Origin: Archivesica marissinica
Taxonomy: Eukaryota; Mollusca; Bivalvia; Venerida; Vesicomyidae
Length of the DNA: 64,000 bases
Assembly (NCBI GenBank): GCA_014843695.1
Contig: CM026390.1
Location: 6,209,301 to 6,273,300 of the forward strand
Direction of reading: 5' to 3'
The notes beneath the pieces are model-generated. The model saw only the letters and a list, made by a program, of their open reading frames with translations. It had not been told where the DNA came from and made no database searches. The translations under genes and the position numbers were made by a program. Positions 23,921 to 38,366 of this stretch are shown piece by piece (the stretch's first letter is position 1; each line of letters starts with the position of its first letter).

Positions 23921-26900
23921 TCTGATCTATCACATCACAGTGTCCTACATTATACATCCATGATACGGTCTGATCTATCACATCACAGTGTCCTACATTA
24001 TACATCCATGATACGGTCTGATCTATCACATCACAGTGTCCTACATTATACATCCATGATACGGTCTGATCTATCACATCACAGTGTCCTACATTATACA
24101 TCCATGATACGGTCTGATCTATCACATCACAGTGTCCTACATTATACATCCATGATACGGTCTGATCTATCACATCACAGTGTCCTACATTATACATCCA
24201 TGATACGGTCTGATCTATCACATCACAGTGTCCTACATTATACATCCATGATACGGTCTGATCTATCACATCACACCTACATTATACATCCATGATACGG
24301 TCTGATCTATCACATCACAGTGTCCTACATTATACATCCATGATACGGTCTGATCTATCACATCACAGTGTCCTACATTATACATCCATGATACGGTCTG
24401 ATCTATCACATCACACCTACATTATACATCCATGATACGGTCTGATCTATCACATCACAGTGTCCTACATTATACATCCATGATACGGTCTGATCTATCA
24501 CATCACACTACATTATACATCCATGATACGGTCTGATCTATCACATCACAGTGTCCTACATTATACATCCATGATACGGTCTGATCTATCACATCACAGT
24601 GTCCTACATTATACATCCATGATACGGTCTGATCTATCACATCACAGTGTCCTACATTATACATCCATGATACGGTCTGATCTATCACATCACAGTGTCC
24701 TACATTATACATCCATGATACGGTCTGATCTATCACATCACAGTGTCCTACATTATACATCCATGATACGGTCTGATCTATCACATCACACCTACATTAT
24801 ACATCCATGATACGGTCTGATCTATCACATCACAGTGTCCTACATTATACATCCATGATACGGTCTGATCTATCACATCACAGTGTCCTACATTATACAT
24901 CCATGATACGGTCTGATCTATCACATCACACCTACATTATACATCCATGATACGGTCTGATCTATCACATCACAGTGTCCTACATTATACATCCATGATA
25001 CGGTCTGATCTATCACATCACACCTACATTATACATCCATGATACGGTCTGATCTATCACATCACAGTGTCCTACATTATACATCCATGATACGGTCTGA
25101 TCTATCACATCACAGTGTCCTACATTATACATCCATGATACGGTCTGATCTATCACATCACAGTGTCCTACATTATACATCCATGATACGGTCTGATCTA
25201 TCACATCACACCTACATTATACATCCATGATACGGTCTGATCTATCACATCACAGTGTCCTACATTATACATCCATGATACGGTCTGATCTATCACATCA
25301 CAGTGTCCTACATTATACATCCATGATACGGTCTGATCTATCACATCACAGTGTCCTACATTATACATCCATGATACGGTCTGATCTATCACATCACAGT
25401 GTCCTACATTATACATCCATGATACGGTCTGATCTATCACATCACAGTGTCCTACATTATACATCCATGATACGGTCTGATCTATCACATCACACCTACA
25501 TTATACATCCATGATACGGTCTGATCTATCACATCACAGTGTCCTACATTATACATCCATGATACGGTCTGATCTATCACATCACAGTGTCCTACATTAT
25601 ACATCCATGATACGGTCTGATCTATCACATCACAGTGTCCTACATTATACATCCATGATACGGTCTGATCTATCACATCACAGTGTCCTACATTATACAT
25701 CCATGATACGGTCTGATCTATCACATCACAGTGTCCTACATTATACATCCATGATACGGTCTGATCTATCACATCACAGTGTCCTACATTATACATCCAT
25801 GATACGGTCTGATCTATCACATCACAGTGTCCTACATTATACATCCATGATACGGTCTGATCTATCACATCACACCTACATTATACATCCATGATACGGT
25901 CTGATCTATCACATCACACCTACATTATACATCCATGATACGGTCTGATCTATCACATCACAGTGTCCTACATTATACATCCATGATACGGTCTGATCTA
26001 TCACATCACACCTACATTATACATCCATGATACGGTCTGATCTATCACATCACACCTACATTATACATCCATGATACGGTCTGATCTATCACATCACACC
26101 TACATTATACATCCATGATACGGTCTGATCTATCACATCACAGTGTCCTACATTATACATCCATGATACGGTCTGATCTATCACATCACAGTGTCCTACA
26201 TTATACATCCATGATACGGTCTGATCTATCACATCACAGTGTCCTACATTATACATCCATGATACGGTCTGATCTATCACATCACACCTACATTATACAT
26301 CCATGATACGGTCTGATCTATCACATCACAGTGTCCTACATTATACATCCATGATACGGTCTGATCTATCACATCACACCTACATTATACATCCATGATA
26401 CGGTCTGATCTATCACATCACAGTGTCCTACATTATACATCCATGATACGGTCTGATCTATCACATCACAGTGTCCTACATTATACATCCATGATACGGT
26501 CTGATCTATCACATCACACCTACATTATACATCCATGATACGGTCTGATCTATCACATCACACCTACATTATACATCCATGATACGGTCTGATCTATCAC
26601 ATCACAGTGTCCTACATTATACATCCATGATACGGTCTGATCTATCACATCACACCTACATTATACATCCATGATACGGTCTGATCTATCACATCACACC
26701 TACATTATACATCCATGATACGGTCTGATCTATCACATCACAGTGTCCTACATTATACATCCATGATACGGTCTGATCTATCACATCACACCTACATTAT
26801 ACATCCATGATACGGTCTGATCTATCACATCACAGTGTCCTACATTATACATCCATGATACGGTCTGATCTATCACATCACAGTGTCCTACATTATACAT

Positions 26901-29900
26901 CCATGATACGGTCTGATCTATCACATCACAGTGTCCTACATTATACATCCATGATACGGTCTGATCTATCACATCACAGTGTCCTACATTATACATCCAT
27001 GATACGGTCTGATCTATCACATCACAGTGTCCTACATTATACATCCATGATACGGTCTGATCTATCACATCACAGTGTCCTACATTATACATCCATGATA
27101 CGGTCTGATCTATCACATCACAGTGTCCTACATTATACATCCATGATACGGTCTGATCTATCACATCACAGTGTCCTACATTATACATCCATGATACGGT
27201 CTGATCTATCACATCACAGTGTCCTACATTATACATCCATGATACGGTCTGATCTATCACATCACACCTACATTATACATCCATGATACGGTCTGATCTA
27301 TCACATCACAGTGTCCTACATTATACATCCATGATACGGTCTGATCTATCACATCACACCTACATTATACATCCATGATACGGTCTGATCTATCACATCA
27401 CAGTGTCCTACATTATACATCCATGATACGGTCTGATCTATCACATCACAGTGTCCTACATTATACATCCATGATACGGTCTGATCTATCACATCACAGT
27501 GTCCTACATTATACATCCATGATACGGTCTGATCTATCACATCACACCTACATTATACATCCATGATACGGTCTGATCTATCACATCACAGTGTCCTACA
27601 TTATACATCCATGATACGGTCTGATCTATCACATCACAGTGTCCTACATTATACATCCATGATACGGTCTGATCTATCACATCACAGTGTCCTACATTAT
27701 ACATCCATGATACGGTCTGATCTATCACATCACAGTGTCCTACATTATACATCCATGATACGGTCTGATCTATCACATCACACCTACATTATACATCCAT
27801 GATACGGTCTGATCTATCACATCACACCTACATTATACATCCATGATACGGTCTGATCTATCACATCACAGTGTCCTACATTATACATCCATGATACGGT
27901 CTGATCTATCACATCACACCTACATTATACATCCATGATACGGTCTGATCTATCACATCACACCTACATTATACATCCATGATACGGTCTGATCTATCAC
28001 ATCACACCTACATTATACATCCATGATACGGTCTGATCTATCACATCACAGTGTCCTACATTATACATCCATGATACGGTCTGATCTATCACATCACAGT
28101 GTCCTACATTATACATCCATGATACGGTCTGATCTATCACATCACACCTACATTATACATCCATGATACGGTCTGATCTATCACATCACAGTGTCCTACA
28201 TTATACATCCATGATACGGTCTGATCTATCACATCACACCTACATTATACATCCATGATACGGTCTGATCTATCACATCACAGTGTCCTACATTATACAT
28301 CCATGATACGGTCTGATCTATCACATCACAGTGTCCTACATTATACATCCATGATACGGTCTGATCTATCACATCACAGTGTCCTACATTATACATCCAT
28401 GATACGGTCTGATCTATCACATCACACCTACATTATACATCCATGATACGGTCTGATCTATCACATCACAGTGTCCTACATTATACATCCATGATACGGT
28501 CTGATCTATCACATCACAGTGTCCTACATTATACATCCATGATACGGTCTGATCTATCACATCACAGTGTCCTACATTATACATCCATGATACGGTCTGA
28601 TCTATCACATCACAGTGTCCTACATTATACATCCATGATACGGTCTGATCTATCACATCACACCTACATTATACATCCATGATACGGTCTGATCTATCAC
28701 ATCACAGTGTCCTACATTATACATCCATGATACGGTCTGATCTATCACATCACAGTGTCCTACATTATACATCCATGATACGGTCTGATCTATCACATCA
28801 CAGTGTCCTACATTATACATCCATGATACGGTCTGATCTATCACATCACACCTACATTATACATCCATGATACGGTCTGATCTATCACATCACAGTGTCC
28901 TACATTATACATCCATGATACGGTCTGATCTATCACATCACACCTACATTATACATCCATGATACGGTCTGATCTATCACATCACACCTACATTATACAT
29001 CCATGATACGGTCTGATCTATCACATCACAGTGTCCTACATTATACATCCATGATACGGTCTGATCTATCACATCACAGTGTCCTACATTATACATCCAT
29101 GATACGGTCTGATCTATCACATCACACCTACATTATACATCCATGATACGGTCTGATCTATCACATCACAGTGTCCTACATTATACATCCATGATACGGT
29201 CTGATCTATCACATCACAGTGTCCTACATTATACATCCATGATACGGTCTGATCTATCACATCACACCTACATTATACATCCATGATACGGCCTGATCTA
29301 TCACATCACACCTACATTATACATCCATGATACGGTCTGATCTATCACATCACACCTACATTATACATCCATGATACGGTCTGATCTATCACATCACACC
29401 TACATTATACATCCATGATACGGTCTGATCTATCACATCACAGTGTCCTACATTATACATCCATGATACGGTCTGATCTATCACATCACAGTGTCCTACA
29501 TTATACATCCATGATACGGTCTGATCTATCACATCACACCTACATTATACATCCATGATACGGTCTGATCTATCACATCACACCTACATTATACATCCAT
29601 GATACGGTCTGATCTATCACATCACAGTGTCCTACATTATACATCCATGATACGGTCTGATCTATCACATCACAGTGTCCTACATTATACATCCATGATA
29701 CGGTCTGATCTATCACATCACAGTGTCCTACATTATACATCCATGATACGGTCTGATCTATCACATCACAGTGTCCTACATTATACATCCATGATACGGT
29801 CTGATCTATCACATCACACCTACATTATACATCCATGATACGGTCTGATCTATCACATCACAGTGTCTACATTATACATCCATGATACGGTCTGATCTAT

Positions 29901-30178
29901 CACATCACAGTGTCCTACATTATACATCCATGATACGGTCTGATCTATCACAGTGTCCTACATTATACATCCATGATACGGTCTGATCTATCACATCACA
30001 CCTACATTATACATCCATGATACGGTCTGATCTATCACATCACAGTGTCCTACATTATACATCCATGATACGGTCTGATCTATCACATCACAGTGTCCTA
30101 CATTATACATCCATGATACGGCCTGATCTATCACATCACAGTGTCCTACATTATACATCCATGATACGGTCTGATCTA
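23921..30178. repeat. 48/44-bp binary tandem array, at least 130 copies, running into the gap
   Basis: Every unit is TACATTATACATCCATGATA plus CGGTCTGATCTATCACATCA and a short end: CAGTGTCC gives 48 bp, CACC gives 44 bp. Almost no other variation exists (rare GCCTG for GTCTG, for example 29293 and 30121). Runs of 1 to about 10 long units are separated by one or more short ones, forming a mosaic pattern. The array is cut by the assembly gap, so its true length is unknown. The paired plus- and minus-strand open frames of 62-159 codons here are artefacts. Confidence 0.97.
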
Positions 30179-31178
30179 NNNNNNNNNNNNNNNNNNNNNN
30201 NNNNNNNNNNNNNNNNNNNNNNNNNNNNNNNNNNNNNNNNNNNNNNNNNNNNNNNNNNNNNNNNNNNNNNNNNNNNNNNNNNNNNNNNNNNNNNNNNNNN
30301 NNNNNNNNNNNNNNNNNNNNNNNNNNNNNNNNNNNNNNNNNNNNNNNNNNNNNNNNNNNNNNNNNNNNNNNNNNNNNNNNNNNNNNNNNNNNNNNNNNNN
30401 NNNNNNNNNNNNNNNNNNNNNNNNNNNNNNNNNNNNNNNNNNNNNNNNNNNNNNNNNNNNNNNNNNNNNNNNNNNNNNNNNNNNNNNNNNNNNNNNNNNN
30501 NNNNNNNNNNNNNNNNNNNNNNNNNNNNNNNNNNNNNNNNNNNNNNNNNNNNNNNNNNNNNNNNNNNNNNNNNNNNNNNNNNNNNNNNNNNNNNNNNNNN
30601 NNNNNNNNNNNNNNNNNNNNNNNNNNNNNNNNNNNNNNNNNNNNNNNNNNNNNNNNNNNNNNNNNNNNNNNNNNNNNNNNNNNNNNNNNNNNNNNNNNNN
30701 NNNNNNNNNNNNNNNNNNNNNNNNNNNNNNNNNNNNNNNNNNNNNNNNNNNNNNNNNNNNNNNNNNNNNNNNNNNNNNNNNNNNNNNNNNNNNNNNNNNN
30801 NNNNNNNNNNNNNNNNNNNNNNNNNNNNNNNNNNNNNNNNNNNNNNNNNNNNNNNNNNNNNNNNNNNNNNNNNNNNNNNNNNNNNNNNNNNNNNNNNNNN
30901 NNNNNNNNNNNNNNNNNNNNNNNNNNNNNNNNNNNNNNNNNNNNNNNNNNNNNNNNNNNNNNNNNNNNNNNNNNNNNNNNNNNNNNNNNNNNNNNNNNNN
31001 NNNNNNNNNNNNNNNNNNNNNNNNNNNNNNNNNNNNNNNNNNNNNNNNNNNNNNNNNNNNNNNNNNNNNNNNNNNNNNNNNNNNNNNNNNNNNNNNNNNN
31101 NNNNNNNNNNNNNNNNNNNNNNNNNNNNNNNNNNNNNNNNNNNNNNNNNNNNNNNNNNNNNNNNNNNNNNNNNNNNNN
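30179..31178. other. Assembly gap (1,000 N)
   Basis: Exactly 1,000 N, the usual placeholder for a gap of unknown size. The 48/44-bp array enters from the left and a different 66-bp array leaves at the right, so at least one array boundary is missing. Open frames spanning it have no meaning. Confidence 0.99.
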
Positions 31179-32452
31179 ACCATAAGGCATCATACGACTG
31201 TCTAATATACTAGGATATAGAACCAGTCAGCTCTATAATAAAATACCATAAGGCATCATGCGACTGTCTAATATACTAGCATATAGAACCAGGCAGCTCT
31301 ATAATACACTAACATAAGGCATCATGCGACTGTCTAATATACTAGCATATAGAACCAGGTAGCTCTATAATACACTAACATAAGGCATCACATTGCTCTC
31401 TAATATACTAGCATATAGAACCAGGCAGCTCTATAATACACTAACATAAGGCATCATGCGACTGTCTAATATACTAGCATATAGAACCAGGCAGCTCTAT
31501 AATACACTAACATAAGGCATCATGCGACTGTCTAATATACTAGCATATATAACCAGACAGCTCTATAATACACCAACATAAGGCATCATGCGACTGTCTA
31601 CTATACTAGCATATAGAACCAGGCAGCTCTATAATACACTAACATAAGGCATCATGCGACTGTCTAATACGCTAGCATATATAACCAGACAGCTCTATAA
31701 TACACTAACATAAGGTATCATGCGACTGTCTAATATACTAGCATATAGAACCAGGCAGCTCTATAATACACTAACATAAGGCATCATGCGACTGTCTAAT
31801 ATACTAGCATATATAACCAGGCAGCTCTATAATACACACACATAAGGCATCACATGACTCTCTAATATACTAGCATATAGAACCAGGCAGCTCTATAATA
31901 CACTAACATAAGGCATCACATGGCTCTCTAATATACTAGCATATAGAACCAAGCAGCTCTATAATACACTAACATAAGGCATCATGCGACTCTCTAATAT
32001 ACTAGCATATAGAACCAGGCAGCTCTATAATACACTAACATAAGGCATCTTGCGACTGTCTAATATTCTAGCATATAGAACCAGGCAGCTCTATAATACA
32101 CTAACATATGGCATCACATGGCTCTCTAATATACTAGCATATAGAACCAGACAGCTCTATAATACACTAACATAAGGCATCATGCGACTTTCTAATATAC
32201 TAGCATATAGAACCAGGCAGCTGTATAATACACTATCTTAAGGCATCATGCGACTGTCTAATATACTAGCATATAGAACCAGGCAGCTCTATAATACACT
32301 AACTTAAGGCATCATGCGACTGTCTAATATACTAGCATATAGAACCAGGCAGCTCTATAATACACTAACATAAGGCATCATACGAATGTCTAGTATACTA
32401 GCATATAGAACCAGGCACCTCTATAATACACTAAGATAAGGAATTATGCGAC
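31179..32452. repeat. 66-bp tandem array
   Basis: About 19 units of AACATAAGGCATCATGCGAC, TGTCTAATATACTAGCATAT and AGAACCAGGCAGCTCTATAA; spacing is 66 bp (31311, 31377 and on). It starts at the gap, so the left boundary is unknown. Sequence divergence between units is higher than in the array on the other side of the gap. Confidence 0.94.
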
Positions 32453-33610
32453 TGCCGACCCGGCTTATTTGTTCGTTGTTTGGGTCTACGTTTCTTGTGT
32501 AGTAGTGTATGTAGTCGTTTGTGGAACTCGCTTGTTGTGGGCTATAATTAAAAGATGCAATTCACAATTTTAATTTTACGAAAAGTTTAATTCTTATTTA
32601 TTTAACCTGGTTCAGATTCTGGATTAGCGTAATGCAGCCAGAATATCGGGGTATATATTAGCTAGTGCTGGATTCGAACGCATACCTAACCAGATTGGGT
32701 AACCAATGGGTGAATTTTGAAACGCTCACCAATCCAGGTAGGGCAGCCAATAGGTGAATTTGAATCTTCATGGACCCAGAATGCCCATGACAGACACGTT
32801 TATTATTATCCGAATATGCAACAGAACAAACAATTAATGTTTATACTGCTTGACACTAATCTCCTGACATCATATTGCACAGACGAGTAATATAGATGTT
32901 GCATAATAACTATCTAGTAATGGCAGTAATTATCTGTGTAAAGATATGAAGTATTTGATGTGCTTAATTGTAACGAACACAATTTCGAAATTATAAATGT
33001 ATAAACTCTTTTTAGTAAGGTTGAAAACGGTTACTTATTAGTTATGACATTGAAGTCTCTATAAATAAATCGACTCCCTTATTGTATATACAAAATGTAC
33101 ATCTAATAGGAATGAACAGGCTATCAATTTGAGCTTGATAGTACACCCCTCTGGCACACGAAAGTCGACCGAGGTAGACTAAGAAAACGCCACGGTAGGT
33201 ACATTATCAAAGCGCAGGCATGTATATATATACACATCAGGATGAAATGTTAAACTCTAAAATGTCTATATACACGTGCACACGTGTTATAACTAATGCT
33301 GTTTATAATACACATGGTGGTTCATTCTCTGCTGCCCTGTAGTTTCTGACTCGCAGCCGTATGAGGAACCTCAATGTCCATAAAACAAGTGCATACTAAT
33401 ACAACCAAATGAAAGATATTGATATATTGTCCTATAATTATTTCAATGTGCAGACAATAAATGGATAATTACTCCAGTGTTGCAACAATGATCGAGAGAA
33501 CAGTACATGCTTGCATACCCTTACGACAGGCACATAATTACTGGTGTATTAACCGACTGGTCTCATTCAGGCAACATGGCGAGACAGTAATATCTATAGG
33601 CATACAGTAA
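32453..33610. other. Unique sequence, no feature recognised
   Basis: AT-rich, non-repetitive sequence. I searched both strands for the missing PARN 5' exon and for an LTR of the neighbouring retroelement and recognised neither. Confidence 0.5.
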
Positions 33611-35505
33611 TTATGGTGAGTAAGCCATATTTGTGTCACGTATCGTGTAGATAGTATATTGCGTAGGCAGTAGGTATGTATGCAGGGTAGGGGGCAGCAG
33701 GGTGTTAACGTTGTCGGAAACTGAAATTCTAAAGTTGTTCCAATTCAAAGATAGTGTAGGCGTGTAGCCATAATGCATATTTTTAACTTGAGGCGTGGAG
33801 TCGCAGTGGTACGTACAGAACGCTATGCATGCGGGGAGTCTGAGTATATGGCATGTCACGCTGGACGATGCGCTCGGTATTTCTAGGAACAGGGATGGGT
33901 TTTTTCTGTTGTTCAGTTGTTGTTTGACGAAATATATAACTGCAATGATTGAGAAGGTGAGGAGTATATATGTGTTATAGTGTGGTAATGATGTATATAC
34001 ATGTGATGTCCAAGGAATGGAGGTTGTTCGGGTAGGAACGTTAGTGTATACAAAAGAAGGCAATGCTGCCGTGGGTGCCGTTCTAAATTGTGTTGCTAAG
34101 GCGACCGTTGATGCTAAGGCTTTGTGCTTTTTAAATAGATAATAGTAAGCGATAAGGGAAATACAGTAGAGTATCACCGCAACAATGGACACAATTAACT
34201 GAGTTGAACTGTCCTTGTCGAACATACCTGTATCTAGAATTGGCTCTGCCATGGAACTATATATGAGGCGGTCTTCTTTAGCGGCAGTGATTTTCTCCAG
34301 ATTCAATTTAGCTTTACCTTCTGTCGCAACCACGTTTTTAAACTCGTGGTTGTAGAACGTAATGGGTTTCATTGATACGTTCACCGGGGAAGGACATGTA
34401 GAATTGGCGGCAATAGCGCTAATTGCAGATTTACCGAAGAAGTTTTGTAGTATTATCAAATTAACTGCATGAGCGACAGAAGGTGTTTGGTTGGTTGTGT
34501 GGTACCCTATGAAACGTTCCATTAGGAAATATGTATTTGAACGTATAGAGCAATTGCACGGGACTTCCATAATGCAAAAGTGACATGTGATGTTAGTGGT
34601 ACCTGACTTACATCGAAGAGTTAGTGAAGTAACGTTGATAACTAGGAAATGAGAGTGATTTATCTGTTTTATGGTTGGTGTGACATGGTTAGGTACAAAA
34701 TGGAAATTTCATGAGTTGTGTATTAGTGTAGTATTCCCGAGATATAGGGCCATGGGACAGTTGATGTTGGAAGTTGGCGTCATTGGAAGATTGTCGGGAC
34801 AAAGAACAAAATCAATATAATGATGGCAGTCGTCCAACGCGTTTTCTTCTAATGTGGTATACATGTTGGAATGGTGTCGGTGTGAGGTAGCCAAACATGT
34901 TGGCAAGATGCTAATCACTGTTGCGTGCCCTGATGTGTTGCTTACAGGGATAGGATAGGACATGTTCTTAAATAACTGCAGTGGTTGGTTTCTGGGTGCT
35001 ATGGGGAAACGAACAGTGACCAGTATATTAGACTGACCTTTTGTGACCGTGAAATCTGCATGATTATAGTAGTATGAACAATCTGAGTGAATCAATTTGA
35101 AGTTTGGTCTATGTGCATACAGAACGTCTTTGATACGAGACATTACTGTGACCAATGCCGTTTGTGCAATGACCAATGGTGATAGCCTCTCATACAGAAG
35201 AGTGCCGAATCATGTAGGTCTGCATAATACTGTTGTACCACTTGATGATATGTCATTTGATTAATGACTAAGGACATTAGCCAGGCACGCTGCTCTTTTA
35301 TGAGTTCATTGAATGATATTTTGACCTTCTGTTGTAACTGGGTAATAATGTGATGATTGTCTTCGATGCCTTCCATGGCATTGTTGAAACGATCGTCAGT
35401 GGCCGACTTGAATGATGCAAGAATATCTGCTTGGTGATTGAATTTATTGTCAAGTGCAATGTGTGCCTTTTGAAGAACATTAAGGTGACGTGCGACATTT
35501 TGCAC
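33611..35505 (-). pseudogene. Envelope-like glycoprotein of an LTR retroelement, broken
   Basis: A nearly continuous minus-strand coding region of about 630 codons. Breaks seen: a frameshift near 35180, where two frames overlap, and a single TGA stop at 34711-34709, after which the same frame stays open. The N-terminal part is predicted helical, with heptad-like L/I spacing around 35450-35250 (fusion-protein-like coiled coil). The middle has N-glycosylation sequons and Cys pairs. A hydrophobic segment near 34190-34110 is followed by a basic stretch, as in a membrane anchor with cytoplasmic tail; a second hydrophobic stretch lies near 33960. It lies 3' of an integrase tail in the same orientation, as env does in env-bearing Metaviridae. 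The family is not assigned by motif alone. Confidence 0.6.
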
Positions 35506-36590
35506 GTCAGAACTTTGAGTGATGTTCCTAAAAATACCAATAAAAGGGGTACTTAATTGAGAGTCATATTTTGGAATGCCTAGGCTTAGTAGAGAATGAG
35601 CGTTAAAAACGGCTTAAATAGGGATTGATCAGGTCCTTATTTTAGCACTTACGAAACTATAATTGATTGTAACGCATATGTTGATAGGCCTAGGCATACT
35701 AAATAATTATAAATGGTCGTTTAAAAACACATTCTGTAGTATTTAACATATTAACAAGTTGTGCACCTAAATAATTTCAGACATGTATAAATGGAGACAC
35801 AGAATACACCGTGACCGGAACTAAAATGCTTACTAATGCATATGTGTGTATATATCTCTCAATATAATATGTTCTCAATAACACTCAACGATGTCTGGTA
35901 TACATGTGGATCCTAATTACGGCCGTAATGTATATATTTTACAGTGTGTATGTAGTGTAAATAGTACTGTAAATTCATGCTTAGACAATAATCTTAAAAC
36001 AATAGAACAATATGCGCAGAAGCTTGGACGATTTTGTAGTGCACGTCCTGTGTGCTTAGTACAGTTAGGAAATACTCGAGTGCATATATTTATGTCCTGC
36101 TCGTTGTCTAGCATAGGATGTGATAGGCTCAGTGGAACTCTGATGGGAGAATGAAACAATAAAACCTGAATGGTTGGAAAAGGACATTTTTATTAAAATG
36201 TCAGAAAACAATAAATATTTACAACAGTAGTTCTACAATGTAGTACGTACAGATTATACTAAAACGAACTACTGCTAATGATTTGCCCAAGGCTAATACA
36301 GATTGTTTCAGATAGCCATATCTGGGCAAACCAAAAACCGCCAAAGAGAAACCGCCCAGATCCACGAGTCTAACGCAACTATGATATATATGAAATGCTA
36401 GCGAACCTATAATAAGAGTTAGGAAATACTCGAGTGCATATATATATAGCCGAGTAATAGAGTGTATAGTGAGCATAGATAGAGACACAGTTGTTTGCTA
36501 AGTCTTGCAATTGACTAATGGGCGTGACTATTTGTTTTCTCCTTACGCTTGACGTACCGTTTAGGTTTTGTAGCAAAGCCTTTTCGTTTG
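35506..36590. other. Non-coding stretch between env-like and integrase-like remnants
   Basis: No convincing gene. Two copies of GTTAGGAAATACTCGAGTGC lie about 350 bp apart (near 36065 and 36418), a small direct repeat of unknown meaning. A short inverted repeat GGACATTTTTATTAAAATGTC is at about 36182. No LTR was recognised. Confidence 0.45.
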
Positions 36591-36600
36591 TTTCCCGTTT

Positions 36601-36609
36601 GTGTGTGTG

Positions 36610-36689
<80 letters not shown>

Positions 36690-36721
36690 TACGTGCGTGC
36701 GTGCGTGCGTGCGTGCGTGCG
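36601..36721. repeat. (GT)n/(GTGC)n microsatellite
   Basis: A GT dinucleotide run passes into about 24 copies of the tetranucleotide GTGC, with one GTAC interruption near 36690. It lies between the env-like and integrase-like remnants. The open frames CVRACVRA and HARTHART on the two strands are artefacts. Confidence 0.98.
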
Positions 36722-36874
36722 TCAGGAGATAGGTGTACAGCAATTGAGGGTCAATGTTTTCCTCTGGTTACATTGTGAGAGTGGGATATCCTCTCCATTT
36801 CACCTTATGATGCTGTTTGCCGTTCAGTTTCTTCTTTTTCTGTGTCTGCGGTTTTAGTCTGCTTGGGCCCTGAT

Positions 36875-37422
36875 TCAGACATAATCGTATCGGTTGCACT
36901 GCCTTCGACAAGTCGTTTTACGGAGTTGTTCTTCGTTCGCACGTGGCATGTCGTTCTGTCTCACAGTGCCTGTAGTACGGACACTGTGGTCGTAATAATG
37001 TTTCGGGTTGTCCGGATGCCAGAAGTTCGGAAGGACTTTGTTGTCCGATATACGCTTGGCTTGACGTTGTACTTGCCATTGTACTCGCATACAACGAACG
37101 GGCCCTTGTATTTATCTGACAGTTTCCGGGACTCTCCTTTGTTGATCTCAGTGTGATTCTTTATCATGACCTTGTCTCCTATCCTGTAGTTCGGAATAGC
37201 TGCATTTCGGTACTCCTTCTGTTTTGCTTTGGCAATTAGAGCAACTTGCAGTGATATTTCGGTGGCTTCCTTTACCTCCTCAATATACTGTTTTGCAGAT
37301 TTTGCGAGATTGTCCTTTGGAAGCAGGAGTAGAGATATGCTGTCTGAACTTGCATTCTCAGGGTGTATGGGTGATAACACAGAGATAGAATTCTGTGTTA
37401 ACAGATTTGAGAGACCAAACAA
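36875..37422 (-). pseudogene. Integrase C-terminal tail of a Ty3/gypsy-type LTR element
   Basis: The minus-strand frame contains an SH3-like integrase tail: YRIGDKVMIKNHTEINKG followed by LSDKYKGPFVVCEYNGKY. This is the usual shape (IGDxV...K....KYxGPFxV) downstream of the DDE core in gypsy integrases. The helix before it, rich in K, A and Q, is also typical. The frame breaks near 37075 and continues in another frame (ISDNKVLPNFWHPDNP) to about 36875. The catalytic core, reverse transcriptase and gag are not present to the right, where a Polinton remnant begins, so the element is truncated. Confidence 0.7.
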
Positions 37423-37612
37423 AGTGGCTTTGTATGTTTTATATGAAAGACAGAGACAGTTATGAGATGTGTTTACGTGAAAACGATGTTATTCCATGCG
37501 ATGAAAGAAGTGTGATTAGAAAAAATCGAGCAAAGACAAAACATGCAAAACTAATACTAACAACAGACCAGTTTACTGGTTATTGGTTAGTTTAAACATA
37601 TGATGGTTATCG

Positions 37613-37790
37613 TGATTTCAGTAATGCTGAGTAATGCTGAAGTAATACTACAACATTACTGAAATCACTGATGAGCATCATGTTTTTATGGTTAATTATT
37701 TCAGTATTGCTTGAGTAATGCTGAGTAATGCTTGAGTAATGCTGAGTAATGATTGAGTAATGCTGAGTAATGCTTAAGCAATGATGAATT
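37613..37790. repeat. GAGTAATGCT short repeats
   Basis: Degenerate copies of GAGTAATGCT and CTTGAGTAATGCT in two clusters (37615-37650 and 37715-37785), flanking AACATTACTGAAATCACTGA. They stand between the LTR remnant and the first Polinton-type gene and might be a decayed terminal region, which I cannot confirm. Confidence 0.6.
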
Positions 37791-37923
37791 ATACAACAAT
37801 TAATATTACTTTACATTACTAAAATGCTACTTGATTTATTAAACGCAGCATCAGCTGTTGTTAATATTACTTTTGGATGTGTGTTTGTGTTTTATTTCTT
37901 GAAAACATATACAAAGAACAAAC

Positions 37924-38354
37924 ATGGATGTTGAAGAACTGTTGCAAGACGTGTGACTGACACAACTGAGCCACAAGATGTAAAAAAGGAACGACTATCT
38001 GCTATAGTTGCAGGGGGAATATCACCCTATATATAGGGCATCACTACCAATTAACAGACCTGGATAACATGCCTACTGAGGCTATTAGCAAACTTTACTG
38101 TAGATATGAGACACGCCTTGGTGCAAGCATGACTACAACACTAGGCAACTCATTTATTTATCTTTATGTGATGGGCCTATCTAAGTATTTTAATGTGATA
38201 GATCCCCAAAACTAATCAATGATTTAGAAGAGGGTTTGTGAATCATGCTTTGACAAGTACATGTTGTGAGCTGTATTATAAATATGGTATGTATTTAGCT
38301 CCCTTCACTGCAATGTTAAACACAGTGAGACATGTTGATTTAATAAAACTATAA
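37924..38354 (+). pseudogene. Polinton-associated conserved protein, decayed
   Basis: The reading starts MDVEELLQDV, is then broken by frameshifts and stops, and resumes as LYCRYETRLGASMTTTLGNS and later FVNHALTSTCCELYYKYGMY, ending VRHVDLIKL. From my knowledge of animal Polintons, a protein with RYExRLGAxMTKTLG and an ELYxRYGMYLAP end is a recurrent neighbour of the small virion-type genes; its function is not known. It lies on the same strand as and next to three other small Polinton-type genes. Confidence 0.6.
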
Positions 38355-38366
38355 ACGTTAATAAAA

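Noticed and set aside
23921..30178. CRISPR array
   Set aside because: Direct repeats without unique spacers, in an animal genome; units are contiguous tandem copies.
29991..31213. Open frames of about 400 codons across the N gap
   Set aside because: Made of Ns; nothing is encoded.
32453..33610. LTR of the env-bearing element or PARN first exon
   Set aside because: No repeat partner, TG...CA edges, or PARN-like residues could be found.
36518..36857. Cys/Arg/Ala-rich protein frames
   Set aside because: GTGC microsatellite read in different frames.
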